DNA of 64,000 nt. It comes from an uncultured Acidimicrobiales bacterium. Lineage in GTDB: Bacteria > Actinomycetota > Acidimicrobiia > Acidimicrobiales > SZUA-35. A program made the position numbers and the translations under genes. Numbering within the stretch: position 1 is the stretch's first letter; each line of letters opens with the position of its first letter. A model generated the notes under the pieces. The model made no database searches and was not told the origin of the DNA. It worked only from the letters and a program-made list of their open reading frames with translations. The stretch spans positions 124,001 through 188,000 of the forward strand of contig CALAJV010000002.1 of assembly GCA_937922805.1 (NCBI GenBank), written 5' to 3'. Shown in pieces: positions 51,807 to 61,321 of this stretch.

Positions 51807-53318
51807 TCACGCTCCCAACTTCTCTAACAACTCAACTACATCTGCGCTTTCATCCAAAATCGTTCCTACATGTTCGAGAGTACCGCGTCCTGGCTCCATC
51901 ATGGGAACCCGTCGGAGTGGGTCATCTCCCACATCAAACACAATAGAATCCCAATTTGCGGCCACGACTTTATCTGCGAACCTCTTCAGGCATTGCCCTC
52001 GGAAAAAGGCCCGGGTATCGGTTGGAGGCTCATAGACCGCTCTAGCCGCTTCTTCATCGGTCACGAGCGTCTCTAGACCCGCTCGTTGAGCAAGCGATTT
52101 TGCCGGTCGCATGTCGTGATACTGCAGGTCGAGCGCTCGCAACCGAGGATCGTTCCAATCACAGCCATGCCGCTCCATAAACCCTTCCAAGAGGCGCTTC
52201 TTTGCAATCCAATCGATCGAGCTGGCCAACTGATCAGGATTCGATTCAAGCCCATGCAGAGTTTGTTCCCAGCGCTGCAGTGCCTGAGAACCAGATTCCT
52301 CACCGACCGCCTCCATACCAAATTGTTCAGACCACTTTTTGGCTCGAGTGAAAATGTCCCATTGGATCTCCAACGGTGTGGCAGTCGAGCCATCAGTGAG
52401 AGTCAACGGCTTCGACAACGTGATGTCGTGGCTGACGGCGTGCATCGCTTGAACTGGGTCGGCGATCAGAATCGGATCGTTGTACGCACCATCTTCCAAC
52501 ATTGCGAACACCATCGATGATGTTGCCACTTTCATAAATGTGGCAACCTGTGACATGTTCGCATCCCCAACAATCACGTGAAGCCGTCGATACTTCTGAG
52601 CGTCGGCGTGAGGCTCATCTCGGGTATTCACGATCGGTCGTTTGAGGGTTGTCTCTAAGCCGACTTCTTCTTCAAAGTGCTCAGCCCGTTGCGTTAGTTG
52701 ATACGGCACGTCGCTGCGGCTAACGCCAGGCAGCTCAGATCCGACTTTGCCCGACCCGGTGTAAATCTGTCGAGTAACGAAGTGGGTAGTCGCAGCGTTA
52801 ATGATTTGACCGAACGGCAAATTTCGATCGAGAAGGTAGTTCTCGTGGCACCCGTACGCATTTCCCTTGCGATCAGAGTTGTCTTTGTAGATAACTATTT
52901 CTTGACCCTCAGGCAATACCTTGGCTGCGGCCGCCATGGAGTCAATAACGATGAGCTCGGCCGCCCGGTCGAACAGCACAACCGAAAGGGCATTGCGGCA
53001 CTCAGGCGTCGACACCTCAGGGTGGGCGTGATCAACGTAGTACCTCGCTCCATTGGTGAGAACGGCATTGACGAGGTGTGTCTCGACTTCCGGTGGCATT
53101 GAGAACTCGGGAGCCAACATATCTCTGGCGTCGGCACCAGGCATTTCGTCGACAAAATCCCAAGCGATTGGGCCTGACCGGTCTTCTAGCCCGCCGGCGT
53201 CAGTGCCAACGTATGCATTTATCAATAGTGAAGAAGCAGAAACCGGATTCCAATCAGTGGTGCCGCGCACCATGATCCCAAACTCAGTCTCTATTCCAAC
53301 GATTTTCGGAATTGCCAT
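51807..53318 (-). CDS. dop: Dop, deamidase/depupylase of Pup
   Basis: A 503-residue paralogue of PafA with KIVGIETEFGIMVRG at the start, then [37 protein letters not shown] and [19 protein letters not shown]. Dop converts the C-terminal Gln of Pup to Glu and removes Pup from tagged proteins. It is longer than PafA, including a Dop-typical loop near residues 40-80. Spacing of 25 bases to arc indicates one transcript. ATG 53318 is the start. Confidence 0.95.
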   Translation of the reverse strand: MAIPKIVGIETEFGIMVRGTTDWNPVSASSLLINAYVGTDAGGLEDRSGPIAWDFVDEMPGADARDMLAPEFSMPPEVETHLVNAVLTNGARYYVDHAHPEVSTPECRNALSVVLFDRAAELIVIDSMAAAAKVLPEGQEIVIYKDNSDRKGNAYGCHENYLLDRNLPFGQIINAATTHFVTRQIYTGSGKVGSELPGVSRSDVPYQLTQRAEHFEEEVGLETTLKRPIVNTRDEPHADAQKYRRLHVIVGDANMSQVATFMKVATSSMVFAMLEDGAYNDPILIADPVQAMHAVSHDITLSKPLTLTDGSTATPLEIQWDIFTRAKKWSEQFGMEAVGEESGSQALQRWEQTLHGLESNPDQLASSIDWIAKKRLLEGFMERHGCDWNDPRLRALDLQYHDMRPAKSLAQRAGLETLVTDEEAARAVYEPPTDTRAFFRGQCLKRFADKVVAANWDSIVFDVGDDPLRRVPMMEPGRGTLEHVGTILDESADVVELLEKLGA

Positions 53319-53343
53319 CTCCCACCACCCCTTGTGCTAGCCG

Positions 53344-55026
53344 CTATAGATATTGACCGGTTGCGACTTGTTCAATAGTTCGCCCACCAGACTTTTCTTC
53401 GCCAGATGGTCCAACCAACGTTCTGACATAGACGATTCGCTCGCCCTTCTTCCCGGAGATTTTGGCCCAGTCGTCGGGGTTCGTCGTGTTCGGCAAGTCC
53501 TCATGTTCTTTGTATTCTTGCGTCACCGATAGGAGCAGATCCTCGGCTCGAATTCCTTTTTCGCCAGCGTCAAGGAACCGTTTGATCGCTAGCTTCTTTG
53601 CTCGCCGAACAATATTCTCGATCATGGCGCCAGAGGAGAAATCTTTGAAATACAAGATCTCCTTATCGCCGTTCTGATACGTCACTTCGAGGAAACGAGT
53701 ATCATCATCGGCTCGGTACATAAACTCGACCGCTCGATCGATCATCGATGTCAAGGCATCTTCGAGTTGGAAATTCTCGCGAATCTCAGTCTCGTGGATC
53801 GGCAAATCTTTCGTTAGGTAGTTAGCGAAAATCTTCTTGGCTGATTCTTCGTTCGGCCGTTCGATCTTAATTTTGACATCAAGTCGCCCCGGCCGAAGGA
53901 TGGCCGGGTCAATCAGATCTTCTCGGTTGGAAGCCCCGATAACGATCACGTTCTTTAGCGCTTCTACGCCATCGATTTCAGCCAGCAGCTGCGGAACGAT
54001 GGTGCTTTCGATATCAGAACTAATGCCACTTCCGCGAGTTCGAAACAACGATTCCATCTCGTCGAAGAAAATTATTACTGGGCAACCCTCTTCAGATTTT
54101 TCTCTGGCTCGTTGGAAGATAAGTCGAATTTGGCGTTCAGTCTCACCAACATACTTGTTGAGTAATTCGGGGCCTTTGACGTTGAGGAAGAAACTCCGAG
54201 CTTCCTGATCATCAGAAAGAGCCGTAACTTTTTTGGCTAGCGAAGCCGCGACTGCCTTAGCGATAAGGGTCTTGCCGCAGCCGGGAGGGCCGTAGAGCAA
54301 GATGCCTTTGGGAGCGGGGAGTTGGTGTTCGGCAAATAGGTCGGCGTGTAAAAACGGGAGTTCTACCGCGTCCATAATAGTTTCGATTTGAGAGTCAAGG
54401 CCGCCAATGTCGTCGTAGCTGACGTCTGGCACTTCTTCCAAGACGAGATCTTCGACTTCAGCTTTGGGCAGCTTTTCTATTAGCACCGATGAGCGAAGAT
54501 CCAATAGCATCGAATCGCCAGCTCGGACTCCGGTTCCAATCAAGTGGTCAGCTAACTCAACTACTCGTTCCTCGTCAGCTCGGCCAATGATGAACGCTCT
54601 GGTTCCGTCTTGAAACATTTCCTTAACCGAGACGACTTCACCAGATTTCTCGTGACCTCGAACTTTGACAACGTTCAAGGACTCGTTGAGCACGACCTCA
54701 ATGCCACAAACTAGTTCTTCTTCGTTCAACGCCGGGTGACACTCGACTCTCATCTTTCTGCCGCTGGTAAACACATCGGCCGAGCCATCGTCATTCATGC
54801 CAAGCAACGTTCCATAGGCGCTAGGCGGTTGCGTTAGTTTGTCTACCTCTTCTCGGAGCGCAGCAATATGTTCGCGCGCTTCGCGCAGGGTGTAGGTCAG
54901 TTTTTCGTTTTGGCTAACTGCTTGGGCTAACTGACCCTTGGTATCTAACAGTCGCTCTTCGAGCGTGCGAACTCGTTTGGGCGCGTCTTGAAGACGACGG
55001 CGCAGGTTTGCTATTTCCTGCTCCAT
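53344..55026 (-). CDS. arc: ARC/Mpa proteasomal ATPase
   Basis: A 560-residue AAA unfoldase. N-terminal coiled coil ([15 protein letters not shown] to [12 protein letters not shown]), OB domains ([14 protein letters not shown]), then the AAA core with Walker A GPPGCGKT, Walker [12 protein letters not shown] and [17 protein letters not shown]. It ends in TGQYL, the tail that docks on the 20S alpha ring. ATG 55026 is the only standard start, but its site is weak. A strong AGGAGGT (55093-55099) lies 67 bases upstream and the in-frame codons between read as further coiled-coil sequence, with no ATG, GTG or TTG among them. Confidence 0.95.
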   Translation of the reverse strand: MEQEIANLRRRLQDAPKRVRTLEERLLDTKGQLAQAVSQNEKLTYTLREAREHIAALREEVDKLTQPPSAYGTLLGMNDDGSADVFTSGRKMRVECHPALNEEELVCGIEVVLNESLNVVKVRGHEKSGEVVSVKEMFQDGTRAFIIGRADEERVVELADHLIGTGVRAGDSMLLDLRSSVLIEKLPKAEVEDLVLEEVPDVSYDDIGGLDSQIETIMDAVELPFLHADLFAEHQLPAPKGILLYGPPGCGKTLIAKAVAASLAKKVTALSDDQEARSFFLNVKGPELLNKYVGETERQIRLIFQRAREKSEEGCPVIIFFDEMESLFRTRGSGISSDIESTIVPQLLAEIDGVEALKNVIVIGASNREDLIDPAILRPGRLDVKIKIERPNEESAKKIFANYLTKDLPIHETEIRENFQLEDALTSMIDRAVEFMYRADDDTRFLEVTYQNGDKEILYFKDFSSGAMIENIVRRAKKLAIKRFLDAGEKGIRAEDLLLSVTQEYKEHEDLPNTTNPDDWAKISGKKGERIVYVRTLVGPSGEEKSGGRTIEQVATGQYL

Positions 55027-55104
55027 CTCTTGTAGCTGTTCTTGATACAGCTTTCCACTACCCGGTTGGTGGTCTGGAGTAGTAACGGCCTTACCTCCTG
55101 GTCG

Positions 55105-55161
55105 TACCTTGCCTGATTAACTACCTTGCTCGCTAACTACCTTGCTTGCTAACTACCTTGC
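55105..55161 (-). repeat. Four GCAAGGTA repeats upstream of arc
   Basis: TACCTTGC on the plus strand (GCAAGGTA on the minus strand) starts at 55105, 55122, 55138 and 55154, so spacings are 17, 16 and 16 bases. Longer units of the form AACTACCTTGCTCGCT repeat three times. They lie before the arc ribosome site, in a likely promoter or leader, and could bind a regulator on one face of the helix every 1.5 turns. Confidence 0.6.
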
Positions 55162-55181
55162 CTACTAGCAACATCGTAAAA

Positions 55182-55206
55182 TGGGTGTAAACGGACCCTA
55201 CACCCA
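55182..55206 (-). terminator. Possible intrinsic terminator of ptrB
   Basis: On the minus strand TGGGTGTA, a 9-base loop, TACACCCA and then TTTTA form an 8-base-pair hairpin with a short T-run, 57 bases after the oligopeptidase stop. The T-run is short, so an operator before arc is also possible. Confidence 0.45.
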
Positions 55207-55262
55207 TAGTCGGCACGTAGGTGAATGCATTAATAACCTTCGGTGATGAACTACGAATGTTT

Positions 55263-57389
55263 CTACAACTCTGCCTCGACTACCCAAAGAATGTATGACA
55301 GAATTCTCGCCTCCTCTTTCCAAGCGTCGTATCGACCTGACGGGCCACCGTGGCCCGATGTTAGATCAGTCAGGAGCAGAATCGGGTTTTCGCTCGCCGA
55401 TCGGTTTCGCAATCGTTGTACCCACTTAGCCGGCTCCCAGAAATTGACCCTCGTATCATGCAGACCAGCTGTGGCCAAGATTGATGGATAGTGCCGATTC
55501 GCCACATTGTCGTAGGGTGAATAACTTTTCATGATCGAATAGATCGCTTCGTCCTCAAGTGGATTTCCCCACTCTTCCCACTCAGTGACTGTTAGAGGCT
55601 GTGTTGGATCAAGAATGGTGGTCAGAGCATCGACGAAAGGCACCTGGGCCACGACACCGGCGAACAGCTCCGGCGCATTGTTCACCACCGCACCGGCCAT
55701 CAGCCCACCGGCCGAACCTCCGCGCAACACCAGTTGACTTGGGGTAGTTCGCCCCGACTCGATCAAGTGGCGGGCTGCTGCTTCGACGTCGGCGAACGTG
55801 TTGGTTTTGTTATCGAACTTGCCATCGAGATACCACTGGCGACCCATCTCACCACCGCCGCGAGCGTGAACAATGGCGAAACAGAAACCGCGATCGAGAA
55901 GAGAAAGACGAGCAGAGGAAAACGCCGGGTCTATAGATGCCTCGTACGCTCCGTATCCATACAACAGGCACGGACCGGGACCCGGCGCTCGATCCCGCCG
56001 CCAAACCAGGCTGACTGGCACCTGGACGCCGCCCGAGTTAACCCATTCGCGAGCGCTCACGTACTCGCTGGCATCGAAGTCACCCAGGACTTCTTGTTGC
56101 TTTAACAACTCACGCTCACCGGTAGCGACATCGAGTTCGTAGATTGATGGAGGCGTCACCATGGATGAATAACCGAAGCGCATTTTTGGTGAATCGAAGT
56201 TTGGATTAGCACCAGGCCAGCTCGTCGATACTGATTCTGGTTGGTCGACCGAAGAAATTTCTCCAGACTGCCATGATCGAATTCGGATGCGGGTTGAACC
56301 CTCGGTTCGTTCAAACAAGGTGAGGAAATCTTGGGAGACGTCCATGTCGCTAATCATCACGCTGGACTGACTGGCGACAAGCTCTTCCCAATTCTCAAAG
56401 GATGGATCGTGGTCGGCGACCGTCACTACCCGAAAGTTTTGCGCCTGATCGTTGGTTAGGATGATGAACTGATCGGCCCGATGAGCAGCCGAATACTCTC
56501 GCCCCTGCTGTCGTTCCGCAATTGCGCGGGGAGCTTGCTTTGGCTGGTCAGCCGGAATGATCCAAACCTCATCGGTGACCTTCGACGAGATACCAATTTG
56601 GATGAAGGAGTCATCCTTTTCTCGGCCAACGCCAACGAAGAATCGCTCATCTTGTTCCTCCATCACAAGAACGTCTTCGGTAGCTGGCCGACCAACCTCA
56701 TGTCGCCAGACCTGGTAGGGACGATTAGTCTCATCAGGTCGAATGTAAAAAAACGTCTTATTGTCGGTGGCCCAGGCCGACCCATAACTCAGGCCGTTAA
56801 GGCCATCATCGTGTATTTCCCCAGTAGTGAGATTCTGCACAACGGCGTCGTATCGCTCGTCACCAGTTCGGTCTGCGGCCCACAGCAACATGTTGTGATC
56901 GGGCGAAACGTCGAAGATGCCGACTTCGAAAAAATCATAGCCATCAGCTTCAGCGTTTTCGTCGAGCAGGATCTGCTCATCGGCGGACGGCTCCTCGGCG
57001 ATGACTAGTGCAGCGCCCCCTGGCACCGATGGCTTGCGACAATGCAGACCGTAAGGTGACCCCTCAAAGGTTCGTGAGAAATACGACCACGGCCCGTGGC
57101 TAATGGGAACCGACATATCGGTCTCCTTTATCCGAGCCTTGATTTCCTCAAACAGCGTTAGTTGGAGATCTTCAACGGGAGCAAGGATTGCTTCGGTGTA
57201 CGCGTTCTCGGCCTCGAGGTATGTGATCACCTCGGGTGATTCGCGATTTTCCAGCCATTGATAATGATCGACCCGAGTATCCCCCCAGTTAGTCCGCTCG
57301 AACTCGATTCGTTTCGCCACTGGAGCCTTTGGCTCAAGACCCGACCCCTGATCGCTTGATTCTGAAATCTTTGGACTATCGAAGGTCAT
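55263..57389 (-). CDS. ptrB: Oligopeptidase B-type S9 serine peptidase
   Basis: A 708-residue prolyl-oligopeptidase-family enzyme. The N-terminal seven-bladed propeller region (VDHYQWLENRESPEVI onward) is followed by the alpha/beta-hydrolase domain. The catalytic Ser is in LRGGSAGGLMAGAVV, Asp in TAGLHDTRVNFW and His in TSGHGGPSGRYDAW. Typical upstream LLYGYGAYEASIDPAFS and GGGEMGRQWYLDGK support oligopeptidase B, which cuts short peptides after basic residues. No signal peptide, so cytoplasmic. ATG 57389 is the start. Confidence 0.9.
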   Translation of the reverse strand: MTFDSPKISESSDQGSGLEPKAPVAKRIEFERTNWGDTRVDHYQWLENRESPEVITYLEAENAYTEAILAPVEDLQLTLFEEIKARIKETDMSVPISHGPWSYFSRTFEGSPYGLHCRKPSVPGGAALVIAEEPSADEQILLDENAEADGYDFFEVGIFDVSPDHNMLLWAADRTGDERYDAVVQNLTTGEIHDDGLNGLSYGSAWATDNKTFFYIRPDETNRPYQVWRHEVGRPATEDVLVMEEQDERFFVGVGREKDDSFIQIGISSKVTDEVWIIPADQPKQAPRAIAERQQGREYSAAHRADQFIILTNDQAQNFRVVTVADHDPSFENWEELVASQSSVMISDMDVSQDFLTLFERTEGSTRIRIRSWQSGEISSVDQPESVSTSWPGANPNFDSPKMRFGYSSMVTPPSIYELDVATGERELLKQQEVLGDFDASEYVSAREWVNSGGVQVPVSLVWRRDRAPGPGPCLLYGYGAYEASIDPAFSSARLSLLDRGFCFAIVHARGGGEMGRQWYLDGKFDNKTNTFADVEAAARHLIESGRTTPSQLVLRGGSAGGLMAGAVVNNAPELFAGVVAQVPFVDALTTILDPTQPLTVTEWEEWGNPLEDEAIYSIMKSYSPYDNVANRHYPSILATAGLHDTRVNFWEPAKWVQRLRNRSASENPILLLTDLTSGHGGPSGRYDAWKEEARILSYILWVVEAEL

Positions 57390-57485
57390 TGGCAGCTACC
57401 CGCGGGTTGCACCCAGATTGGGCTGGGTCAGTTTTTACAGAAAATAATATGACAAGGGCCATTGCGGTGAGCCTACTCTCCAACT

Positions 57486-58193
57486 ATGACGGCTGAACCT
57501 ACCACGTACCCGCAACATACCTACCAACCTCCCGATGGCACTGCTCAAATACTCCTCGTGAGGCATGGTCAGTCTCAGCCTTACGATCCAGCAAAGCCGT
57601 TTGATCTTGTCGACGGACACGGCGACCCTCATCTAACCGAGCGAGGTCACTTTCAGGCAAAGCAATTGGGCGAACGACTCGGCAACGAACCAATTACGGC
57701 GATATACGTTAGTACCCTCACCAGGACCCATCAGACCGCGGCGCCCCTTGCTTCCAAACTCGGGCTCGACGTACGAGTTGAATCCGATCTACGAGAGGTA
57801 TTTCTCGGAACAGGCGAAGGTGGACGGTTCAGGGAGATGAGTACGAATGGCCATCCTGAAGCGATCGCTGTTCGGGAGGCCAAAGAATGGAGCATGGTGA
57901 CCGGAGCGGAATCGAACCAACAACTCACCGAGCGCACCAGCCAAGCAGTTTGGTCCATTGCCTGTCGCCACGTTGATGAGCTGGTGGTAGCTGTCTGCCA
58001 CGGGGGTGTGATCGCCGCGGTACTTGGCTATGCACTGGGTATAGGGGCGATGGACCTAGGTGGATGTCGACACACGGGCGTCAACCACCTGGTGATTGAC
58101 CCTCGTTTGTCAGGACCTGAGGCTTGGACAGTCCGAGCTTTCAATGACGGATCTCACGCGGGTTCGCTGACAACAGACTATTCGCCCACCTGA
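57486..58193 (+). CDS. Histidine phosphatase-family protein (phosphoglycerate-mutase-like)
   Basis: A 235-residue protein with the RHG motif ILLVRHGQSQPY near residues 22-33, then LTERGHFQAKQL, SRTRTH-like TLTRTHQTAAPLA, and the second catalytic His in VVAVCHGGVIAAVL. It removes phosphate from a small molecule or sugar phosphate via a phospho-His intermediate. The substrate cannot be predicted. ATG 57486 starts close to the divergent oligopeptidase gene, sharing about 95 bases of promoter region. Confidence 0.8.
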   Translation: MTAEPTTYPQHTYQPPDGTAQILLVRHGQSQPYDPAKPFDLVDGHGDPHLTERGHFQAKQLGERLGNEPITAIYVSTLTRTHQTAAPLASKLGLDVRVESDLREVFLGTGEGGRFREMSTNGHPEAIAVREAKEWSMVTGAESNQQLTERTSQAVWSIACRHVDELVVAVCHGGVIAAVLGYALGIGAMDLGGCRHTGVNHLVIDPRLSGPEAWTVRAFNDGSHAGSLTTDYSPT

Positions 58194-58404
58194 CGACCGA
58201 CTGCTCTTGTGGTTCTGAGCCTCGACGTAGTGCGTGAGAACCGGGATCGATAAGCAATGTCTCATCCTTGTCCAAGGGAACGGCGGCCAATAGCAGCACA
58301 GAATTCTGCCATTTCTGTGCCCAAACCATGATCACGTAGGGTACTGTTGGGGGCACAGGCTGTGGTCGTCGTGGGCCACTGAACTCGAAAGGTCCCATCG
58401 CAAC

Positions 58405-59838
58405 GTGCTTTGGCGAGAACGTTACCGATTTGCCGCTGCTGCCCTACTTTTTGGCGCGACAGTTCTGGCAATTCTCGACTTCGTCTCGCGCGAAAGTGAC
58501 GATCGACAGCAACCGATTCTGTTTCTAGCGCTCGCGCTGGCGCTCTCAGTCGCATACGCCGGTTTCACCAACTGGAACGAGATCAGTCCGGTGTGGCGTT
58601 TCGTTCCGCCAATCGTCTTCCTCGCCGCTATTGTTGCATCACTTTTTTGGGCCGACACTGCAGCAACGCCGAACGCCAACATCGGGCTGGCGGCTGCCGC
58701 CGTCATGATCTTGGCTTATGTTGGCTTCGTCTCGTCTCCTGGCGCTGCGTTGACGTTTTCACCCGCCGTGATGGGCGTGCTGTTTTTGGCCTACCGCTTG
58801 GAGTCCTTCTGGGTCGACCTAGCGTTACCGCTGCTCGGCGTTCCGGTTGCGGCTGGAATTGGCGAGCTCATCTCCGCTCTTGTTGACCGTAGTCTGCGAA
58901 CCGCCAACCGTTTCAGCTCACGCTCGGAACGACTTGCTCGCCTCGAAGATGTCCTGAGACGATTCCGACGCCCATCATCGCTTGAGGAAGCGGCTCACGA
59001 GGTGGCAAAGGCGGCGTTGGAGATCTTCAATGTCGAGCGTTCTACAGTCGTACTTCGAGACACCGGTGGTGGTTTGATTCCGGTTAGCCTCGGTCCTTCC
59101 AGCTACGAAGAACCCGACATCGAAACTGCCCAGCTTGTCGCTGAGACGATCGGCGGTGATGAGCCAAAGCTCGTTCCATCAGCCAAGGAAACCCTCCTCG
59201 TGCTCCCCCTACCGGCTGCCGACGTGCCAGCTGGAGCGGTGGTGGTACACCCGATTCCCAAAGAGGATCCATCGTTCACCCTCGACCTGGCTCGACTTTT
59301 CGGCACCCAGGTCGGTATTGCTATTGAGCACTTGTTTGCTATCAACGAACTCGAACGGCAGACAACCAGAGATGAACTAACTGGCATCGGCAACCGGAAA
59401 CATGCTGATGCTCTTCTCAACTCGTTAGAAGACGGCGACGCACTCATATTGCTCGATCTCGATGGCTTCAAAGCAGTCAACGACACGCTCGGCCACGCTG
59501 CTGGTGACCAAGTTTTGCAAGACCTAAGCAACCATTTGCGCAACTGCCTCCGAGACTCAGACACCTCCGCCCGACTCGGCGGAGATGAGTTCTTAGTTGT
59601 CGCTCGGCGGGCATTTGCTGACCCAGTAGCAGTAGCGCAACGAATTCTTCGCGGATGGTCGGTCACGGGCCGTTCCACCACAATCAGCGCCGGCGTTGCT
59701 TTACACGACGAGAGTGTAGAACCGGGCGAGACATTCGACCGGGCCGATCAGGCCCTTTATCGAGCCAAAGAGGCGGGCAAGAACCGCGCTCAGATGTGGG
59801 TTCAACCAGCAGACTGGGCCCAGAGACAGCAGTCTTGA
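58405..59838 (+). CDS. Membrane-bound GGDEF diguanylate cyclase with GAF-like domain
   Basis: About six N-terminal membrane segments (residues 8-160), a signalling helix rich in RSERLARLEDVLRRF, a GAF-like sensor domain (about 195-320), and a C-terminal GGDEF domain with GGDEF at 392-396. The metal-binding DLDGFKAVNDTLGH and the inhibitory I-site RDSD (383-386), five residues before GGDEF, are intact. The enzyme should make cyclic di-GMP from GTP and be product-inhibited. No EAL domain is present. GTG 58405 is the start; no strong ribosome site is seen. Confidence 0.9.
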   Translation: MLWRERYRFAAAALLFGATVLAILDFVSRESDDRQQPILFLALALALSVAYAGFTNWNEISPVWRFVPPIVFLAAIVASLFWADTAATPNANIGLAAAAVMILAYVGFVSSPGAALTFSPAVMGVLFLAYRLESFWVDLALPLLGVPVAAGIGELISALVDRSLRTANRFSSRSERLARLEDVLRRFRRPSSLEEAAHEVAKAALEIFNVERSTVVLRDTGGGLIPVSLGPSSYEEPDIETAQLVAETIGGDEPKLVPSAKETLLVLPLPAADVPAGAVVVHPIPKEDPSFTLDLARLFGTQVGIAIEHLFAINELERQTTRDELTGIGNRKHADALLNSLEDGDALILLDLDGFKAVNDTLGHAAGDQVLQDLSNHLRNCLRDSDTSARLGGDEFLVVARRAFADPVAVAQRILRGWSVTGRSTTISAGVALHDESVEPGETFDRADQALYRAKEAGKNRAQMWVQPADWAQRQQS

Positions 59839-59984
59839 ACTGACAACCTGGCTCCGTAATCAGATGGTGATGGCGCTCAAATCTTCTACGAGTGATCTCG
59901 GTCGGTGCTCCCGATTCGTCTATTCCCGCGGCTTACGCCTGATCGGAGAGTCCGACGGCCCAACTGATCACAGGGTCGGTCAAT

Positions 59985-60013
59985 CTGACGAGGGCGCACT
60001 GGGGTCCTACAAT
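59985..60013 (+). promoter_or_regulatory. Candidate sigma-A promoter of the aldolase gene
   Basis: CTGACG (-35) and TACAAT (-10) are 17 bases apart and lie about 30 bases before the ribosome site of the class II aldolase gene. Confidence 0.45.
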
Positions 60014-60042
60014 AAGATGATCCCTTACTTGGAGGTTATGCA

Positions 60043-60816
60043 GTGACCGAAACAGCAACGATGAAAATGCCCAGTCCTCCAACATTCGACGACGTCGAAT
60101 CAGAACGACTTCATCTGAAGCAACGGCTAGCGGGAGCGTTTAGGTTGTTCGGCCGATTCGGTTTCGACGAAGGCGTAGCCGGCCACATAACTGCTCGTGA
60201 CCCTGGGGACCCCCACCGCTTCTGGGTTAATCCGTTCGGGGTAGGTTTCAAGCAGATCCGAGTCTCAGACCTGATTTGTGTCGACCACGAAGGAACTGTT
60301 GTTGAAGGCCATCACCCACTTAATCAAGCGGCTTTCGCCATCCATAGCCGGGTGCATGCCGCTCGGCCCGATGTCGTAGCCGCCGCTCACGCTCACTCGA
60401 TCTACGGAAAAACATGGGCATCTTTTCGACGCCCACTCGAGCCTCTGACTCAAGACTCTTGTGCGTTCTACAACGACCATGCGGTATTTGATGATTTCAC
60501 TGGCGTTGTTCTCGACACCAGCGAAGGCGATCGAATCGCTGAGGCCCTTGGTCAGCGTAAAGCAGCGATCTTGTCGAACCATGGGAACCTGACCGTTGGC
60601 CACACCGTCGACGAAGCCGTCTGGTGGTTCATCACGATGGAGCGAACGTGCCAATCGCAGCTACTGGCTTCCCAGGCCCGTTTCGATCCAGTAGTAATCG
60701 ACCCGGTCAACGCCGAAACGACTGCAGGACAAGTCGGCTCTCACTTCGCCGGATGGTTTAGCTTTCAACCCATGTGGGACTGGATCAGCCGGGAAGAGCC
60801 AGATCTTTTTGAGTAG
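60043..60816 (+). CDS. Class II aldolase/adducin-family protein
   Basis: A 257-residue zinc-type aldolase-family protein. AGHITARDPGDPHRFWVNPF and VNPFGVGFKQIRVSDL are the N-terminal substrate and loop segments. Metal-binding His are in AAAHAHSIYGKTWASF (HxH) and LSNHGNLTVGHTVDEAVWWF. In bacteria such proteins act as aldolases, epimerases or decarboxylases, and many annotated members act on sugar phosphates. GTG 60043 has GGAGG seven bases upstream. Its last 32 bases overlap the 3' end of the convergent MerR gene. Confidence 0.85.
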   Translation: MTETATMKMPSPPTFDDVESERLHLKQRLAGAFRLFGRFGFDEGVAGHITARDPGDPHRFWVNPFGVGFKQIRVSDLICVDHEGTVVEGHHPLNQAAFAIHSRVHAARPDVVAAAHAHSIYGKTWASFRRPLEPLTQDSCAFYNDHAVFDDFTGVVLDTSEGDRIAEALGQRKAAILSNHGNLTVGHTVDEAVWWFITMERTCQSQLLASQARFDPVVIDPVNAETTAGQVGSHFAGWFSFQPMWDWISREEPDLFE

Positions 60817-61321
60817 CAGCTGGAGCTGATCCGGGTTGGAGCTCAACAATTTTGGCGTCGACCTCGTCCTTAATCCCGGCGAGCGGCAAAACGTTCAGCA
60901 CTCCTTGTCCTTTGCGGACAAGATCAATTAGTTCTTCACCGCTTCTGGTCAACACGGAGGTAGATCCGTGGATCACAAGGTTGGCTGAGGCGACATCTTC
61001 GCCCAACTGCTCGCGCATAAATGAAAATACCTGACGAACCGACTCCAGCTTGATACCAGCGTCAAGAAGCGTCTTGATGACCTTCAGTTCTAACAGGTCC
61101 TTGTATGAGTATCGACGTCTAGAACCAGAGCCACTGGCATCAGCGTGCGACGGACGAACCAAATCGGTCCTGGCCCAATAGTCGAGTTGGCGGTAGGTGA
61201 TTCCTACAATCTCAGCCGCCCGTTTCCCGCTATAGCTGCTTTCTACCTTGGCATTGCGGTCAGGCAGTGCTTCGCTAGGGATTGGTGCAGAGACATTAGC
61301 CTCTGCTGTTTCTTCAGTCAT
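60785..61321 (-). CDS. MerR-family regulator, FtsR-like
   Basis: A DNA-binding protein of the actinobacterial MerR group that includes Mycobacterium Rv1828 and Corynebacterium FtsR. The winged helix reads AAEIVGITYRQLDYWARTDL and RRRYSYKDLLELKVIKTLLD, followed by GIKLESVRQVFSFMREQ and a C-terminal ligand-type domain with KGQGVLNVLPLAGI. No Cys-rich metal site. A DUF151 gene and a GarA-like gene are nearby, as in mycobacteria. ATG 61321 is chosen, with GAGGAG ten bases upstream; an in-frame TTG at 61351 would add 10 residues. Confidence 0.85.
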   Translation of the reverse strand: MTEETAEANVSAPIPSEALPDRNAKVESSYSGKRAAEIVGITYRQLDYWARTDLVRPSHADASGSGSRRRYSYKDLLELKVIKTLLDAGIKLESVRQVFSFMREQLGEDVASANLVIHGSTSVLTRSGEELIDLVRKGQGVLNVLPLAGIKDEVDAKIVELQPGSAPAATQKDLALPG

